Made by a program: the position numbers and the translations under genes. From NCBI GenBank assembly GCA_040221095.1, contig JAVJVP010000016.1, forward strand, positions 186,001 through 250,000: a stretch of DNA of 64,000 nucleotides. The letters run 5' to 3'. Positions 51,450 through 62,108 of this stretch are shown here, one piece after another (position 1 is the stretch's first letter; each line of letters opens with the position of its first letter). The notes beneath the pieces were generated by a model that was not told the DNA's origin, searched no databases, and worked only from the letters and a program-made list of their open reading frames with translations. Source of the stretch: UBA1479 sp040221095. GTDB taxonomy: Bacteria; Pseudomonadota; Alphaproteobacteria; Rhodospirillales; Casp-alpha2.

Positions 51450-53441
51450 TCAAATGCCGTAGGCGGGGCGTTTGGTGTTGCTGCGCTTCAGGTTGCGGTA
51501 GCGGGACAGGGTCCACAGCGGGAAATAGGCGCTGTAGCCGTGATAGGTGATGTAGAACACCTTGGGAAAGCCGACGGCGTTGAACATGGTTTCCTGCCAC
51601 TTGCCGCCTTCGCGCGGATGGTTCAGCAGATAGTCGACGCCGCTTTCGACCTGAGCGCTGTCCAGCTCACCCGCCGCCATCAGGCCCATCAGGGCCCAGG
51701 CCGTCTGTGACGGGGTGCTTTCCTTGGCCAGGCCCTTCTTCTCGGTCCAATAGGTCGCGCAGTCCTCGCCCCAGCCGCCGTCGGCCATCTGACGGCTTTT
51801 CAGCCAGTCGACGGCGCGGCGAATGTAGGGCTGGGACATGTCCTCGCCCACGGCGTTCAGGGCGCTCAGCACCGACCAGGTGCCGTAGACGTAATTGGTG
51901 CCCCAGCGCCCGAACCAGGACCCGTCCTCTTCCTGTTCGTCCTTCAGGAACCGGATCGCGCGGGCGACCACGGCGTCGTCGGGGCCGTAGCCCAACTGCG
52001 CCAGCGTGCCCAGGCAGCGCGCGCTGACGTCGGACGTCGGCGGGTCGAGCAGCGCCCCGTGGTCGGCGAAGGGGATGTGGTTCAGGTGATAGGCCTCGTT
52101 CTCGGCATCGAAGGCGCCCCAGCCGCCGTTCTCGCTCTGCATGCCGATGATCCATTCGACGCCGCGGTCGATGGCGTCCTTGTAGCGCACCGGGTCAGCC
52201 CGGTGCAGGGCCATGATGACGACCGCCGTGTCGTCCACGTCGGGGTAATGATCGTTCCAGTACTGGAAGGCCCAGCCGCCGGGACGCAGGTCTGGGCGCT
52301 TCTTGGCCCAGTCGCCCTTGACGTCGGTGATCTGGCGGTCGACCAGCCATTCGGCGGCCTTGTCGAGCACCATGTCGCCCGCTTCCATGCCGCTTTCCTG
52401 CATGGCGTGCATGGCCAGGCCCGTGTCCCACACGGGCGACAGGCAGGGCTGGCAATAGGCTTCGCCGTCCCGTTCCACGACCAGCTTCTCGATGGCGCCC
52501 CGCGCCGTCAGGAAATCGGGATGATCGCGGGGATAGCCCAGCACGTCATAGGCCATGACCGCGTTGGCCATGGCGGGGAAGATGCCGCCCAGGCCGTCCT
52601 CGCCGTTCAGGCGCGTCTTCACGAAGTCCATGCACTTGGTGATGGCCTTCTTTTCCAGCCATTGGGGGATCATCGGCTGGACCAGCCGCGCCGCCTTGTC
52701 GATGGCCAGGAACACGTTGCCCAGGACATGGCCCGTGGGGTTGTGCAGAAAATCGGTCTGCTTGAAGGGGTCTTCGGCGAACAGTTCGCGGATGCCGACG
52801 CCGCGCGGATTGCGCGCCTTGGGCCGGGTCGCGGCCAGCACGAACAGCGGAATCATCACCGTGCGCGACCAATAGGCGACCTTGTCGATGTGGAACGGCG
52901 ACCACGCCGGCAGCAGCATGGCTTCCGGGCGGATCACCGGCGCCGCGCGCCAGGGCACCTGTTCGAACAACGCCAGGGCAATGCGTGTGAACACGTTCGA
53001 GCGCGCCGCACCGCCGCGCGCCAGCACGGCCGCCCGCGCCTTGGCCATGTGGGGGGCGTCCGGGTCATCGCCGATCAGCTTCAGGGCGTAGTAGGCCTTG
53101 ACCGTGGCGCTCATGTCGAAGTCGCCATCGTGGAACAGCGGCCAGCCGCCGTGCGTGCCCTGGATGCGGCGCAGATAGTTGCCCATCTTGGCTTCGATGG
53201 CGTCGCGGGGTTCGCCCAGGAAATGGTTCAAAAGAATGTATTCGGCCGGAATCGTGGCGTCCGCTTCCAGTTCGAACGCCCAGCTGCCGTCCTTGGCCTG
53301 CTGACTGGCCAGCCAGGCGCGGGCTTCGTCGATGGTGGCGTCCAGGCCCGGATGGGCGCGGCCTTCGGGGGCCGCCCGGGGCGTCTCGCCGGAACCGGAG
53401 TCCGGCGTGTCGTCCTCTGGCTGCATGGACATATCCATCAT
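51450..53441 (-). CDS. shc: Squalene-hopene cyclase
   Basis: A membrane-associated triterpene cyclase of about 663 residues that folds squalene to hopene or hopanol. The protonating DxDD motif reads DVDDTA near residue 400. Repeated QW motifs (QAKDGSWAFELE, QSENGGWGAFD, QEEDGSWFGRWG, QMADGGWGED) line both barrel domains. The late YHGYSAYFPLWTLSRY is the usual C-terminal block. The start is uncertain: a TTG at 53471 and several ATGs (53441 chosen) are in frame in a non-conserved acidic leader. It lies between hpnE and hpnG. Confidence 0.96.
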   Translation of the reverse strand: MMDMSMQPEDDTPDSGSGETPRAAPEGRAHPGLDATIDEARAWLASQQAKDGSWAFELEADATIPAEYILLNHFLGEPRDAIEAKMGNYLRRIQGTHGGWPLFHDGDFDMSATVKAYYALKLIGDDPDAPHMAKARAAVLARGGAARSNVFTRIALALFEQVPWRAAPVIRPEAMLLPAWSPFHIDKVAYWSRTVMIPLFVLAATRPKARNPRGVGIRELFAEDPFKQTDFLHNPTGHVLGNVFLAIDKAARLVQPMIPQWLEKKAITKCMDFVKTRLNGEDGLGGIFPAMANAVMAYDVLGYPRDHPDFLTARGAIEKLVVERDGEAYCQPCLSPVWDTGLAMHAMQESGMEAGDMVLDKAAEWLVDRQITDVKGDWAKKRPDLRPGGWAFQYWNDHYPDVDDTAVVIMALHRADPVRYKDAIDRGVEWIIGMQSENGGWGAFDAENEAYHLNHIPFADHGALLDPPTSDVSARCLGTLAQLGYGPDDAVVARAIRFLKDEQEEDGSWFGRWGTNYVYGTWSVLSALNAVGEDMSQPYIRRAVDWLKSRQMADGGWGEDCATYWTEKKGLAKESTPSQTAWALMGLMAAGELDSAQVESGVDYLLNHPREGGKWQETMFNAVGFPKVFYITYHGYSAYFPLWTLSRYRNLKRSNTKRPAYGI

Positions 53442-53556
53442 GTCACCGCTGAATCTTTTGTTATCAGGCAATTAATCGCCCAGATGTACTCTTCGCAGGC
53501 GCAAAATTCAATGCCTGCGGCCATCCGGCCTCTTCTTACAGAAAGAGTCCGTAAAA

Positions 53557-54822
53557 TCAAGAAGATGACAAGGATGTGACCGCCAGTTCCGCCGCCCTGA
53601 AGCCGGAACGGATGGCCCCTTCGATGGTCGCCGGCAAACCCGTGGCCGTCCAGTCGCCGGCCAGGACCAGATTGCGCCAGGCCGTGCGGGGTTGCGGACG
53701 GCGGCGGTCCTCGGCCGGGGTCTGGCTGATGGTCGCTCGCTTTTCCTTGACGATGCGCCAGGGCGGCAGGGGGCCGTCCGCCAATCCCAGGGCCGCCCGC
53801 ACCTCGGACCAAAGGCGTATGGCAATCGCCTCGTTGGCGTCCGCCGCCAAATCGTCGGCGGCGCTGACCGTGACCGAGGCCACGTCGCCCCTGAGAAACA
53901 CCCATTGCGCCGTGCCGCCGACCAGCCCGACCAGGGGCGGCGCCGCCGGCACCGGCGCGGGCAGGCGGAAATGAGCATTGACGATGGCATGGGCACCCTC
54001 GGGCCCGTTCAGGCCGGGCACGAGATCGGCCGCGGCCCAGGCGGGCACGGCCAGCACGACCTGATCGCCCGGTTCCAGAACCACCGTGGCGCCGGCGAAA
54101 TCGAGGGCCCGGAGATGCCCGTCACCAAGGTCCAGCGCGCGCAGGCGGTTGTTGAAGCGGGCCTCCGCCCCCTTCACCGCCAGATAATCAAGTGCCGGAT
54201 CGACGAAGCTTTCGCTCAACCCCGCCCGCGCCATCAGCGGCCGGCAGGCGGCGCGGCCACGCCCGAAGGTTTCCTTCACGACCGGCCACAACAGGCGCGC
54301 CGACGCCCTATCGGCCGGCGTGTTGAGAACGCCGACGGCGAGCGGCTCCCAGAATTTCTCGAACAGCGTGCCGGACCCGGCCAGACAATCCGCGACGGTG
54401 TCTTCCGCTCCCGCGCAGACCAGATGGCGGACCCGCAGGTATTCGCGCAACCGCGTCCCCGGCACCCGGCCGGGCCCGAACAGAACCGACCAAGGGATGG
54501 GGCCCGCGTCGGGCGTGACGGTCCAGGTCTCCCCGGTCCTGAGATCACGGAAGGGAAAAGACGCGTCCTCGGGCCCGGTCAGGCTGTCCGCCGCGCCCAC
54601 CGTTTGCAGATAATCGCGGATCGCCCAGTTGCCGGACAGCATCAGGTGATTGCCGTTGTCGATGCGGCGGCCCAGATGGGCGTCGAAGTAAGACCGGCAG
54701 CGCCCGCCCGCATGCCCGGCGCTGTCGTGCAGGACGACCTTGCGGCCCGTCCCCGCCAGGCGCACGGCGGCGGCCAGGCCCGCCACGCCGGCGCCGATCA
54801 CATGGATGCGTCCGTTCGCCAT
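53557..54822 (-). CDS. hpnE: Hydroxysqualene dehydroxylase HpnE
   Basis: A 421-residue FAD-dependent amine-oxidase-fold enzyme. The FAD-binding motif VIGAGVAGLAAAVRL is at residue 8, followed by the GGRCRSYFD loop and DNGNHLMLSGN. The C-terminal FAD block NLVLAGDWTATGLPATIEGA is at about 385-405. HpnE removes the hydroxyl from hydroxysqualene to finish squalene. The start is 7 bases after the hpnD stop. The operon order hpnC-hpnB-hpnD-hpnE-shc-hpnG supports the call. Confidence 0.93.
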   Translation of the reverse strand: MANGRIHVIGAGVAGLAAAVRLAGTGRKVVLHDSAGHAGGRCRSYFDAHLGRRIDNGNHLMLSGNWAIRDYLQTVGAADSLTGPEDASFPFRDLRTGETWTVTPDAGPIPWSVLFGPGRVPGTRLREYLRVRHLVCAGAEDTVADCLAGSGTLFEKFWEPLAVGVLNTPADRASARLLWPVVKETFGRGRAACRPLMARAGLSESFVDPALDYLAVKGAEARFNNRLRALDLGDGHLRALDFAGATVVLEPGDQVVLAVPAWAAADLVPGLNGPEGAHAIVNAHFRLPAPVPAAPPLVGLVGGTAQWVFLRGDVASVTVSAADDLAADANEAIAIRLWSEVRAALGLADGPLPPWRIVKEKRATISQTPAEDRRRPQPRTAWRNLVLAGDWTATGLPATIEGAIRSGFRAAELAVTSLSSS

Positions 54823-54829
54823 CCGGGGG

Positions 54830-55699
54830 CTACAACAGGCCGTAGCGGAAGGCGACCCAGAGCTTTTCCGCCTTGCTCAGGCCCGCCGGCTCCAGCACCC
54901 GATGCCAGCCGCGCGCCCGCATGCGGCGGAAAATGCGCCCGTAGGCTTCCATCATCATGGTCGCGGGCTTGACCCGGTCGGCCTCGCATTGGCTGATCAA
55001 AGTCCGGGCGTCGGCGAATTTTTCCCCGGCCAGGGCGCCGATCTCGGTCACGGCGGCGGTCAACTTGGCGTCGGCCAGAACGCCCTGGGGATCGCGGGCC
55101 GCAACACCATGATCCGCCAACAGGTCATCGGGCAGGTACAGCCGGTCCCGCGCCGCGTCCTCGCCCAGGTCGCGCAGGATGTTGGTCAGCTGCAATGCCA
55201 GTCCGAGCGAGGCCGCCAGCCGGTCGCCGACCTCTGCCCCCAGACCGAAGATGCGGCAGCTCAGCCGTCCCACGGCGCAGGCGACCCGGTCGCAGTACTG
55301 CAGCAGGTCATCGCGGGTGGCGAGGCGCAGGGTTTCCGACGCGTCCGTTTCCATGCCGTCGATGACGGCCTGGAAATCGGCCTCGGCCAGGCCGAAATGA
55401 GCGACCGGCTCGGCCAAGGCGACGGCGACTGGATCCTTCGGCCGGCCCGAATAGAGGGCGCGGATTTCGTCGCGCCAGCGGGCCAGTTCGCGCTTTTTCA
55501 CGTCGAGCGGGTTGGGGTCGTCGGCGATGTCGTCGACGATGCGGCAGAAGGCATAGACCGCGAACATGGCGCGCCGCTTTTCCCCGGGCAGGAACCGCAT
55601 GGCCCAATAGAAGGTCGTGCCCGAGGCGCGCACGATCTGCTCCACGTGCTCGCGGGCGCGGCCGACTTCAGCCTCGGAAAGGGTCACCAGGTTGTCCAT
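54830..55699 (-). CDS. hpnD: Presqualene diphosphate synthase HpnD
   Basis: A 289-residue enzyme of the squalene/phytoene synthase family. The two Asp-rich metal-binding motifs are present: CRIVDDIADD near residue 53 and NILRDLGEDAARDRLYLP near 165. HpnD joins two farnesyl diphosphates to presqualene diphosphate. It starts 83 bases downstream of the hpnB stop. The ATG at 55699 (MDNLVTLSEAE) is chosen because the open upstream extension is Arg/Pro-rich and not family-like. Confidence 0.94.
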   Translation of the reverse strand: MDNLVTLSEAEVGRAREHVEQIVRASGTTFYWAMRFLPGEKRRAMFAVYAFCRIVDDIADDPNPLDVKKRELARWRDEIRALYSGRPKDPVAVALAEPVAHFGLAEADFQAVIDGMETDASETLRLATRDDLLQYCDRVACAVGRLSCRIFGLGAEVGDRLAASLGLALQLTNILRDLGEDAARDRLYLPDDLLADHGVAARDPQGVLADAKLTAAVTEIGALAGEKFADARTLISQCEADRVKPATMMMEAYGRIFRRMRARGWHRVLEPAGLSKAEKLWVAFRYGLL

Positions 55700-55782
55700 G
55701 GGTGCAATGGATACACTGGGGGGCGCGGCCAAGGCCAGTCCCCAATGACGGACCGGTGACATGACCCGAAAATGATCACCCG

Positions 55783-56967
55783 CTAGGCCCGGGGATCGGG
55801 CGCCCCCGACCCGCCGGCATAGGTCCGCCCTTTCCAGCCGCCGCCCTGGCCCTGATGGTGACGGCGGGCGGAATCGACGGTCATGAGGGTGTACAGAAAA
55901 CCGGCCATGGGAAGCATGGATGCTCCCCAGGGCGGCCGTCCGTAAAGCCGCAGGGTCGGGAAATAGGCGACGGCCATGGCCAGCCAGCCCCCTGCCCCGG
56001 CGGCCAGCATCGGCCAATCCCCGGCGGCCAGCCCCCATAGCGCCGCCACCGGCGGCACCATGTACATCAGGACCATTCCGGCGACGGTGCCGAGAAGCAC
56101 CACGGGCGAATGGCCGAGCTGCTCATAAGCCGTGCGCGCCACCATGCGCCACAGTTCGCCCAGGCCGTCGTAGCGGCGCAGGCTGACCGTTTCGCGGCTG
56201 AGGCCGAGCCAGATCGAGCCCCTGGCCTTCAACAGCGCCGCCAGGGCGCAGTCGTCGATCAGCCGGCCCCGGATTGCGGCGATCCCCCCGGCCGCGTCCA
56301 GGGCGGCCCGCCGCACCAGCATGCAGCCGCCCGCCGCCGCCGCCGTGCGCCGGGTCGGGTCGTTGACCCAGGGAAAGGGGAAAAGCTTCTGGAAAAAGAA
56401 CACGAAGGCCGGGATCAACAGACGTTCCCACGGCGTCTCGCAGTTGAGCCGCACCATGAGGGAGACCAGGTCCCGGTTCTCCATCTCCGCCTTCTCGACC
56501 AGACGGCGCAGGTTGGCCGGATCATGGGCGATGTCCGCGTCGGTCAACAGGATGTAACGCGCCTCGGGCGCCGCCGCCCGCGCCGCCTCAAGCCCCTGAT
56601 GGACGGCCCAGAGCTTGCCGGACCAGCCCTCGGCCAGGGGCTTGCCGGTGATCAGATGAAACCGGCTTGCCGCCCCCGCCGTCTCGGCGGCGCCCCGGGC
56701 AAGGGCCGCCGTGCCGTCCGTGGAATTGTCGTCGACCACCACGACGTCAAGCCGCCCCGGATAGTTCTGGGCGAACAGGGAGCCCACGGTGCGGGCGATG
56801 CCGTCGGCTTCGTCGCGGGCGGGAATGACGGCGGCGATGTCGGGCCAGTCGCCCTTGGGCGGCGTCTTGGCGGCGGGGCTCAGGTGCTGGTCGGCGAACC
56901 AGAACCGCCCGCGGCAGAACAAAATCCCCGCCCAGGCGGCGAGCGCCAGCAGGGCCGCGCCCGTCAC
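55783..56967 (-). CDS. hpnB: Hopanoid-associated glycosyltransferase HpnB
   Basis: A 394-residue family 2 glycosyltransferase with membrane segments at both ends. The start is a GTG at 56967, 8 bases after GAGG at the hpnC stop. The catalytic domain has VIPARDEADGI near residue 47, VVVDDNSTDGT near 77, LLTDADIAHDP near 130 and a late RLIDDCALAAL. At least three C-terminal helices follow. HpnB is found in hopanoid operons and is thought to transfer a sugar to the hopanoid or lipid-linked acceptor; the exact product is not known. It lies between hpnC and hpnD. Confidence 0.9.
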   Translation of the reverse strand: MTGAALLALAAWAGILFCRGRFWFADQHLSPAAKTPPKGDWPDIAAVIPARDEADGIARTVGSLFAQNYPGRLDVVVVDDNSTDGTAALARGAAETAGAASRFHLITGKPLAEGWSGKLWAVHQGLEAARAAAPEARYILLTDADIAHDPANLRRLVEKAEMENRDLVSLMVRLNCETPWERLLIPAFVFFFQKLFPFPWVNDPTRRTAAAAGGCMLVRRAALDAAGGIAAIRGRLIDDCALAALLKARGSIWLGLSRETVSLRRYDGLGELWRMVARTAYEQLGHSPVVLLGTVAGMVLMYMVPPVAALWGLAAGDWPMLAAGAGGWLAMAVAYFPTLRLYGRPPWGASMLPMAGFLYTLMTVDSARRHHQGQGGGWKGRTYAGGSGAPDPRA

Positions 56968-56977
56968 CGTCCCGGCC

Positions 56978-57883
56978 TCATCGCCCGTGCAGGCCGACCA
57001 GCGCGGCCAGGGCACCCTTGGCGCAGCACCAGGCATAGCCGCCCTTGGTCAGGGCCACGCGCCCGGCCAAGGGATCGCGGCGGCGCAGCAGGTCCGTGAG
57101 CCGGCGGGCGATTTCCCAGATGGCGGCGGCCTCCATGCCGAGCCGCCGGCTGTGCATGCCGCCCGCGATGGGGCGGGCCTCGTCCAGCAGAAGCTCGGTC
57201 GCGTCCAGGCAGCGGTCGATGACGCGGCGCAGCGCCGGGGTGCAAGCGACGCGGTCCAGATCCTCGACCACCGCCCCTTCTTCGGCCAGCCAGTCGCCGG
57301 GCAGGTAGACCCGGTCCAGGCTGCGGTAATCGTCCTGGCAATCCTGCAGATGGTTGATGACCTGCAGCGCGTTGCACAGCGCGTCAGACGGGCCGTAGCC
57401 CAGGGACGCGCCGCCGTGCAGGTCGATCAGGTAACGGCCCACGGGGGCGGCGGACCGGATGCAGTAATGCATCAGGTCGTCCCAGTCGGCGCAGCGTCCC
57501 TTGACCGCGTCCTGCTTGAAGGCGTCGATCAGGTCCTGGCAATGGCGCGGCGTGATGTCCGTTTCGGCCAGGCTGTCGCGCATGGCATGGGCCGTGGCGT
57601 AATCAGGATCGCCAGGGTGCTGGCCCAGCAGCGCCGCCTCGAACCCGGCCAGACGCCGGACCTTGGTATCCGCGTCCAAGTCATTGTTGTCGGCGATGTC
57701 GTCAATGGCGCGGGCGAAACGGTAAAAGCGCGCGACATGCGGACGCAGACGGGCCGGCAGCAGGAACGAGCCGACGGGAAAGTTTTCGTAAGATTCGTTC
57801 TTGCCCGACGGCGTTTCCACGCCGGAAGCGACATCGGCGCGAGGCCCCGGCGACGGTTCAAGAGAATCGGCGGGCTGCCCCAT
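56978..57883 (-). CDS. hpnC: Hydroxysqualene synthase HpnC
   Basis: A 301-residue squalene/phytoene synthase-family protein. The first Asp motif is RAIDDIADNND near residue 59 and the second NHLQDCQDDYRSLDRVYLP near 178. HpnC converts presqualene diphosphate to hydroxysqualene, the step between HpnD and HpnE. The non-conserved N-terminus (about 1-30) leaves the exact start open. It is the first synthase gene of the leftward operon; the MlaC-like gene lies 24 bases upstream. Confidence 0.93.
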   Translation of the reverse strand: MGQPADSLEPSPGPRADVASGVETPSGKNESYENFPVGSFLLPARLRPHVARFYRFARAIDDIADNNDLDADTKVRRLAGFEAALLGQHPGDPDYATAHAMRDSLAETDITPRHCQDLIDAFKQDAVKGRCADWDDLMHYCIRSAAPVGRYLIDLHGGASLGYGPSDALCNALQVINHLQDCQDDYRSLDRVYLPGDWLAEEGAVVEDLDRVACTPALRRVIDRCLDATELLLDEARPIAGGMHSRRLGMEAAAIWEIARRLTDLLRRRDPLAGRVALTKGGYAWCCAKGALAALVGLHGR

Positions 57884-57907
57884 GACCGGAAAACACCTTC
57901 GCTCGGT

Positions 57908-58534
57908 TCAGCCGGCGGGTTTGGCCATTTCCCGCATTTTCTCCAGCAGGCTGTCGACGGAATTTCCGTTGTTCGAAATGACGGAATTGAATTCCTTCTG
58001 CTGGGTCAGGGCCATGGACAGGCCGTTCACGATGATGTCCACGATCTTGAAGATATGCTTGCCGTCGCGTTCGCCCACGCCGACGCGCCAGCTGACCTCG
58101 ACCGGCTGGCCGCCGGGACGCTTCAGCATGGTATGGACGATGAAGTCGTTTTCCTGGCGCTTTTCGGCGCGGCTGATTTCCAGGGATTCGCCGGAATAGT
58201 CCTTGAACCCGTCGACATAGCGTTCCAGCAGCATGTTTTCGAACAACTGCAGGTATTCGTCGCGCTGTTCCGGGGTGGCGCGGCGCCAGTGACGGCCCAG
58301 CACCCATTTGCCGATGGATTTGATGGCGAAGAAGTCGTGAACCAGAGTGCGGAAACGCTCCTTGCGCACCTCGCGGGCGATGTCCTTCCCGGTCAGGGAA
58401 TTGATCGCCGAGGACGCCATGGAATTGACGAAGGACTTGACCTCGTCCGTGGACACCTCGGCCCGCGCGGTCTGCGGCGCGACCGCCAGCAGGGCGGCAA
58501 CCAGGATAACAGCAAGTATATGACGCCTATGCAT
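57908..58534 (-). CDS. MlaC/HpnM-like periplasmic lipid-binding protein (third copy)
   Basis: A 208-residue exported protein. ATG at 58534 follows AAAGGAG at good spacing and starts a signal peptide (ILAVILVAALLAVAPQTARA). The mature chain matches the MlaC/Ttg2D pattern closely: FRTLVHDFFAIKSIGKWVLGRHWRRAT, YLQLFENMLLERYVDGF and GLSMALTQQKEFNSVI near the end. It heads the hpnC-B-D-E-shc-hpnG operon, so it is a strong candidate to carry hopanoid or phospholipid. It is closer to canonical MlaC than the two copies at 36-37 kb. Confidence 0.85.
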   Translation of the reverse strand: MHRRHILAVILVAALLAVAPQTARAEVSTDEVKSFVNSMASSAINSLTGKDIAREVRKERFRTLVHDFFAIKSIGKWVLGRHWRRATPEQRDEYLQLFENMLLERYVDGFKDYSGESLEISRAEKRQENDFIVHTMLKRPGGQPVEVSWRVGVGERDGKHIFKIVDIIVNGLSMALTQQKEFNSVISNNGNSVDSLLEKMREMAKPAG

Positions 58535-58718
58535 TCCGAACGTCTCCTTTAGGCGCGTTGCATACACCGGCCCGTGCGGTAAGTTCAAGTGCCGCATGGG
58601 GTCAACAAAAGTTCATCTGACTGACATCAGACCAATATGATAAAATTGATGGATTCCCGGAACAGCATCGCCCCAGGCCCCGTCCAGTGGACCTGATTCA
58701 GTTTACAGGAACCTGACC

Positions 58719-59267
58719 ATGACGAAAAATCCTCTCTCGGAGGCTCTCGGCATTTACCTTGATTTGGGCCGCCGCCCCTATACGGAGGTCGTGTCGCAGC
58801 TCGAGCACGCCCTGCAATGCGCCTGGCTGGCGGAACGGGAATCGGGCGACGGGGACCTGATCGCCGCCGCCTTCCTGCACGACATCGGCCATATGATGCA
58901 GAAACACGGCCAGGGCGCCGCCGACCGCGGCATCGACGACAAGCACGAGGACATCGCCCGCGGCTGGGCCAGCCGCCATTTCAACGCCCGCGTGGCCCAG
59001 GCCGTCGGCCTGCATGTGGCGGCCAAGCGCTATCTCTGCGCCACGCAACCGGGGTATTTCGACACCCTGTCGCCGGCCTCCGTGAAATCCCTGGAACTGC
59101 AGGGCGGCCCCATGTCCGCCGACGAGGTCACGGCCTTCGAAGCCCAGCCCCATTACCAGGACGCCGTGAAGGTCCGCGAATGGGACGACCGGGCCAAGAC
59201 CGCCGGCCTGGACACGCCGGACATCGACCACTTCCGCCCCTACCTGGAACAGGCGTTGGCCGCCTAA
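58719..59267 (+). CDS. PhnZ-like HD-domain di-iron oxygenase
   Basis: A 182-residue HD-fold protein. RRPYTEVVSQLEHALQCAW (about 18-36), FLHDIGHMM near 53-61, DDKHEDIARGW near 73, GLHVAAKRYL near 97 and REWDDRAK near 153 match the Tyr/Glu, metal His/Asp and Lys positions of PhnZ. PhnZ splits 2-amino-1-hydroxyethylphosphonate to glycine and phosphate with a mixed-valent di-iron centre. Related oxygenases (TmpB) act on other hydroxyphosphonates. No phosphonate uptake or degradation gene is adjacent. A PhyH gene of the PhnY type lies 16 kb away. Substrate not established. Confidence 0.8.
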   Translation: MTKNPLSEALGIYLDLGRRPYTEVVSQLEHALQCAWLAERESGDGDLIAAAFLHDIGHMMQKHGQGAADRGIDDKHEDIARGWASRHFNARVAQAVGLHVAAKRYLCATQPGYFDTLSPASVKSLELQGGPMSADEVTAFEAQPHYQDAVKVREWDDRAKTAGLDTPDIDHFRPYLEQALAA

Positions 59268-59285
59268 CCTCGAACGACCTGAGTT

Positions 59286-60590
59286 TTAGAACCGATCCGC
59301 CCGGAACGGCGTCAGGTCCACGTTGGGCGCCTCGCCCTTCAACAGGCGCGCGATGATGCGCCCCGTGGCCGGGCCGCAGGTCAGGCCCACGTGCTGATGG
59401 CCGAAGGCGTGGAACAGCCCCGGCGCCACCGATGACGGGCCGAGCACGGGCAGGCTGTCCGGCAGGGTCGGGCGGAAGCCCATCCACTGCGTCGAAACCT
59501 CCGTCTTCACACCGGGCAACAGTTTCGGCACCAGATCGGTCATGACCTTCACCCGCGCGTAATCGGGCGGCGGCTCCAGCCCCGCCAGTTCGACCGTGCC
59601 GGCCAGACGCAGGCCCATCTCCATGGGCGAGGCATAGAACGCCCGGGCCTTCCAGCCGACGGCGTGGTTCACCTGCACCCCCGGGTCGGCCAGGATGGCG
59701 TGGTAGCCGCGCTCGGTCCCGAGCGGGATTTTCTCGCCCAGCATGGCGGCCAGCTTATGGGAAAAGGCCCCGGCGGCGAGCACGATGCGATCTGCCTCGA
59801 TCACGCCCTCCGACGTCTCGATGCGGAAGCCGCCGTCGGGCTTCCGCGCAAGCCCCCGCACCTCGCCCTGTTGCAGGGTCCCGCCGCGCTTCACGAAGGT
59901 CTCGGCCAGAACCTTGGTCAGGCGGCCCGGGTTGGTCGTGGTGCCGCCGCCCAACAGCGCATGGGCCCATTTGAAGTCGGGGCCGAGGGCCGGCTCCATG
60001 TCCGTCAGTTCCTTGCGGTCGAGCGCCTGGTACTTGATGCCGTAGGTCGCGCGGAAGGCGAGGTCCACATCCGCCTTCCTGAAATCGGTCTCGTTGTCGT
60101 AGACCTGCAGCACCGGGTCGCGGCGCACCAGCTCGGGCGCCCCCGCCTCCGCCGCCAGGATGGCATAGGCTTCGGAACAGCCGATGGTCAGATGGCGCAG
60201 GGCATCGGCGGCGCGGTGTTGGTGGCCCGTGCTGGCGAAGCGCAGCATGCGCAGCAGCCAGGGCAGGATATGCGGCAGCCGTGCCCAGCGGATGGTCAGG
60301 GGCCCCTTGGGATCCAGCAGGTAGCCCGGCACGCTGCGCAGCACCTCCGGCCCGAAGGTCGGCACGAAGGACCATTCGGCGAGGATGCCCGCGTTGCCGA
60401 AGGAGCAGGCCTCGCCCGGCGCGATCCGGTCGATCAGGGTGACGCTGAAGCCCTCCTTCACCGCTGCCAGGGCGCAGTTAGCGCCGACGATGCCGGCGCC
60501 GATGACGCAGACCGTGGTTTCCCCCGGCGTGCCGCCTTGCGGGACGCTTTTGGAATTCTCGGGCTTGAGTTGAGAAATTGTCGCGGACAT
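59286..60590 (-). CDS. DadA-like FAD-dependent D-amino acid dehydrogenase family protein
   Basis: A 434-residue flavoprotein of the DAO/DadA fold. The FAD-binding TTVCVIGAGIVGANCALAA lies near residue 26. LGTERGYHA in the middle and the C-terminal MGFRPTLPDSLPVLGPS and FGHQHVGLTCGPATGR are characteristic. Such enzymes oxidise D-amino acids or related amines to imines and pass electrons to the membrane. ATG at 60590 follows GGAG; an upstream ATG at 60626 is less likely. It converges on the PhnZ-like gene with an 18-base gap and is divergent from the next flavoprotein. The substrate is unknown. Confidence 0.85.
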   Translation of the reverse strand: MSATISQLKPENSKSVPQGGTPGETTVCVIGAGIVGANCALAAVKEGFSVTLIDRIAPGEACSFGNAGILAEWSFVPTFGPEVLRSVPGYLLDPKGPLTIRWARLPHILPWLLRMLRFASTGHQHRAADALRHLTIGCSEAYAILAAEAGAPELVRRDPVLQVYDNETDFRKADVDLAFRATYGIKYQALDRKELTDMEPALGPDFKWAHALLGGGTTTNPGRLTKVLAETFVKRGGTLQQGEVRGLARKPDGGFRIETSEGVIEADRIVLAAGAFSHKLAAMLGEKIPLGTERGYHAILADPGVQVNHAVGWKARAFYASPMEMGLRLAGTVELAGLEPPPDYARVKVMTDLVPKLLPGVKTEVSTQWMGFRPTLPDSLPVLGPSSVAPGLFHAFGHQHVGLTCGPATGRIIARLLKGEAPNVDLTPFRADRF

Positions 60591-60680
60591 GGGCGGGGCT
60601 CCGGCTTGTCGTTGGGCGGCCTTCATGGCAAATATGACCGGAAACACCCCCACTGACCATCGCCTTCAAGGAACAAAATC

Positions 60681-62104
<1,424 letters not shown>

Positions 62105-62108
<4 letters not shown>

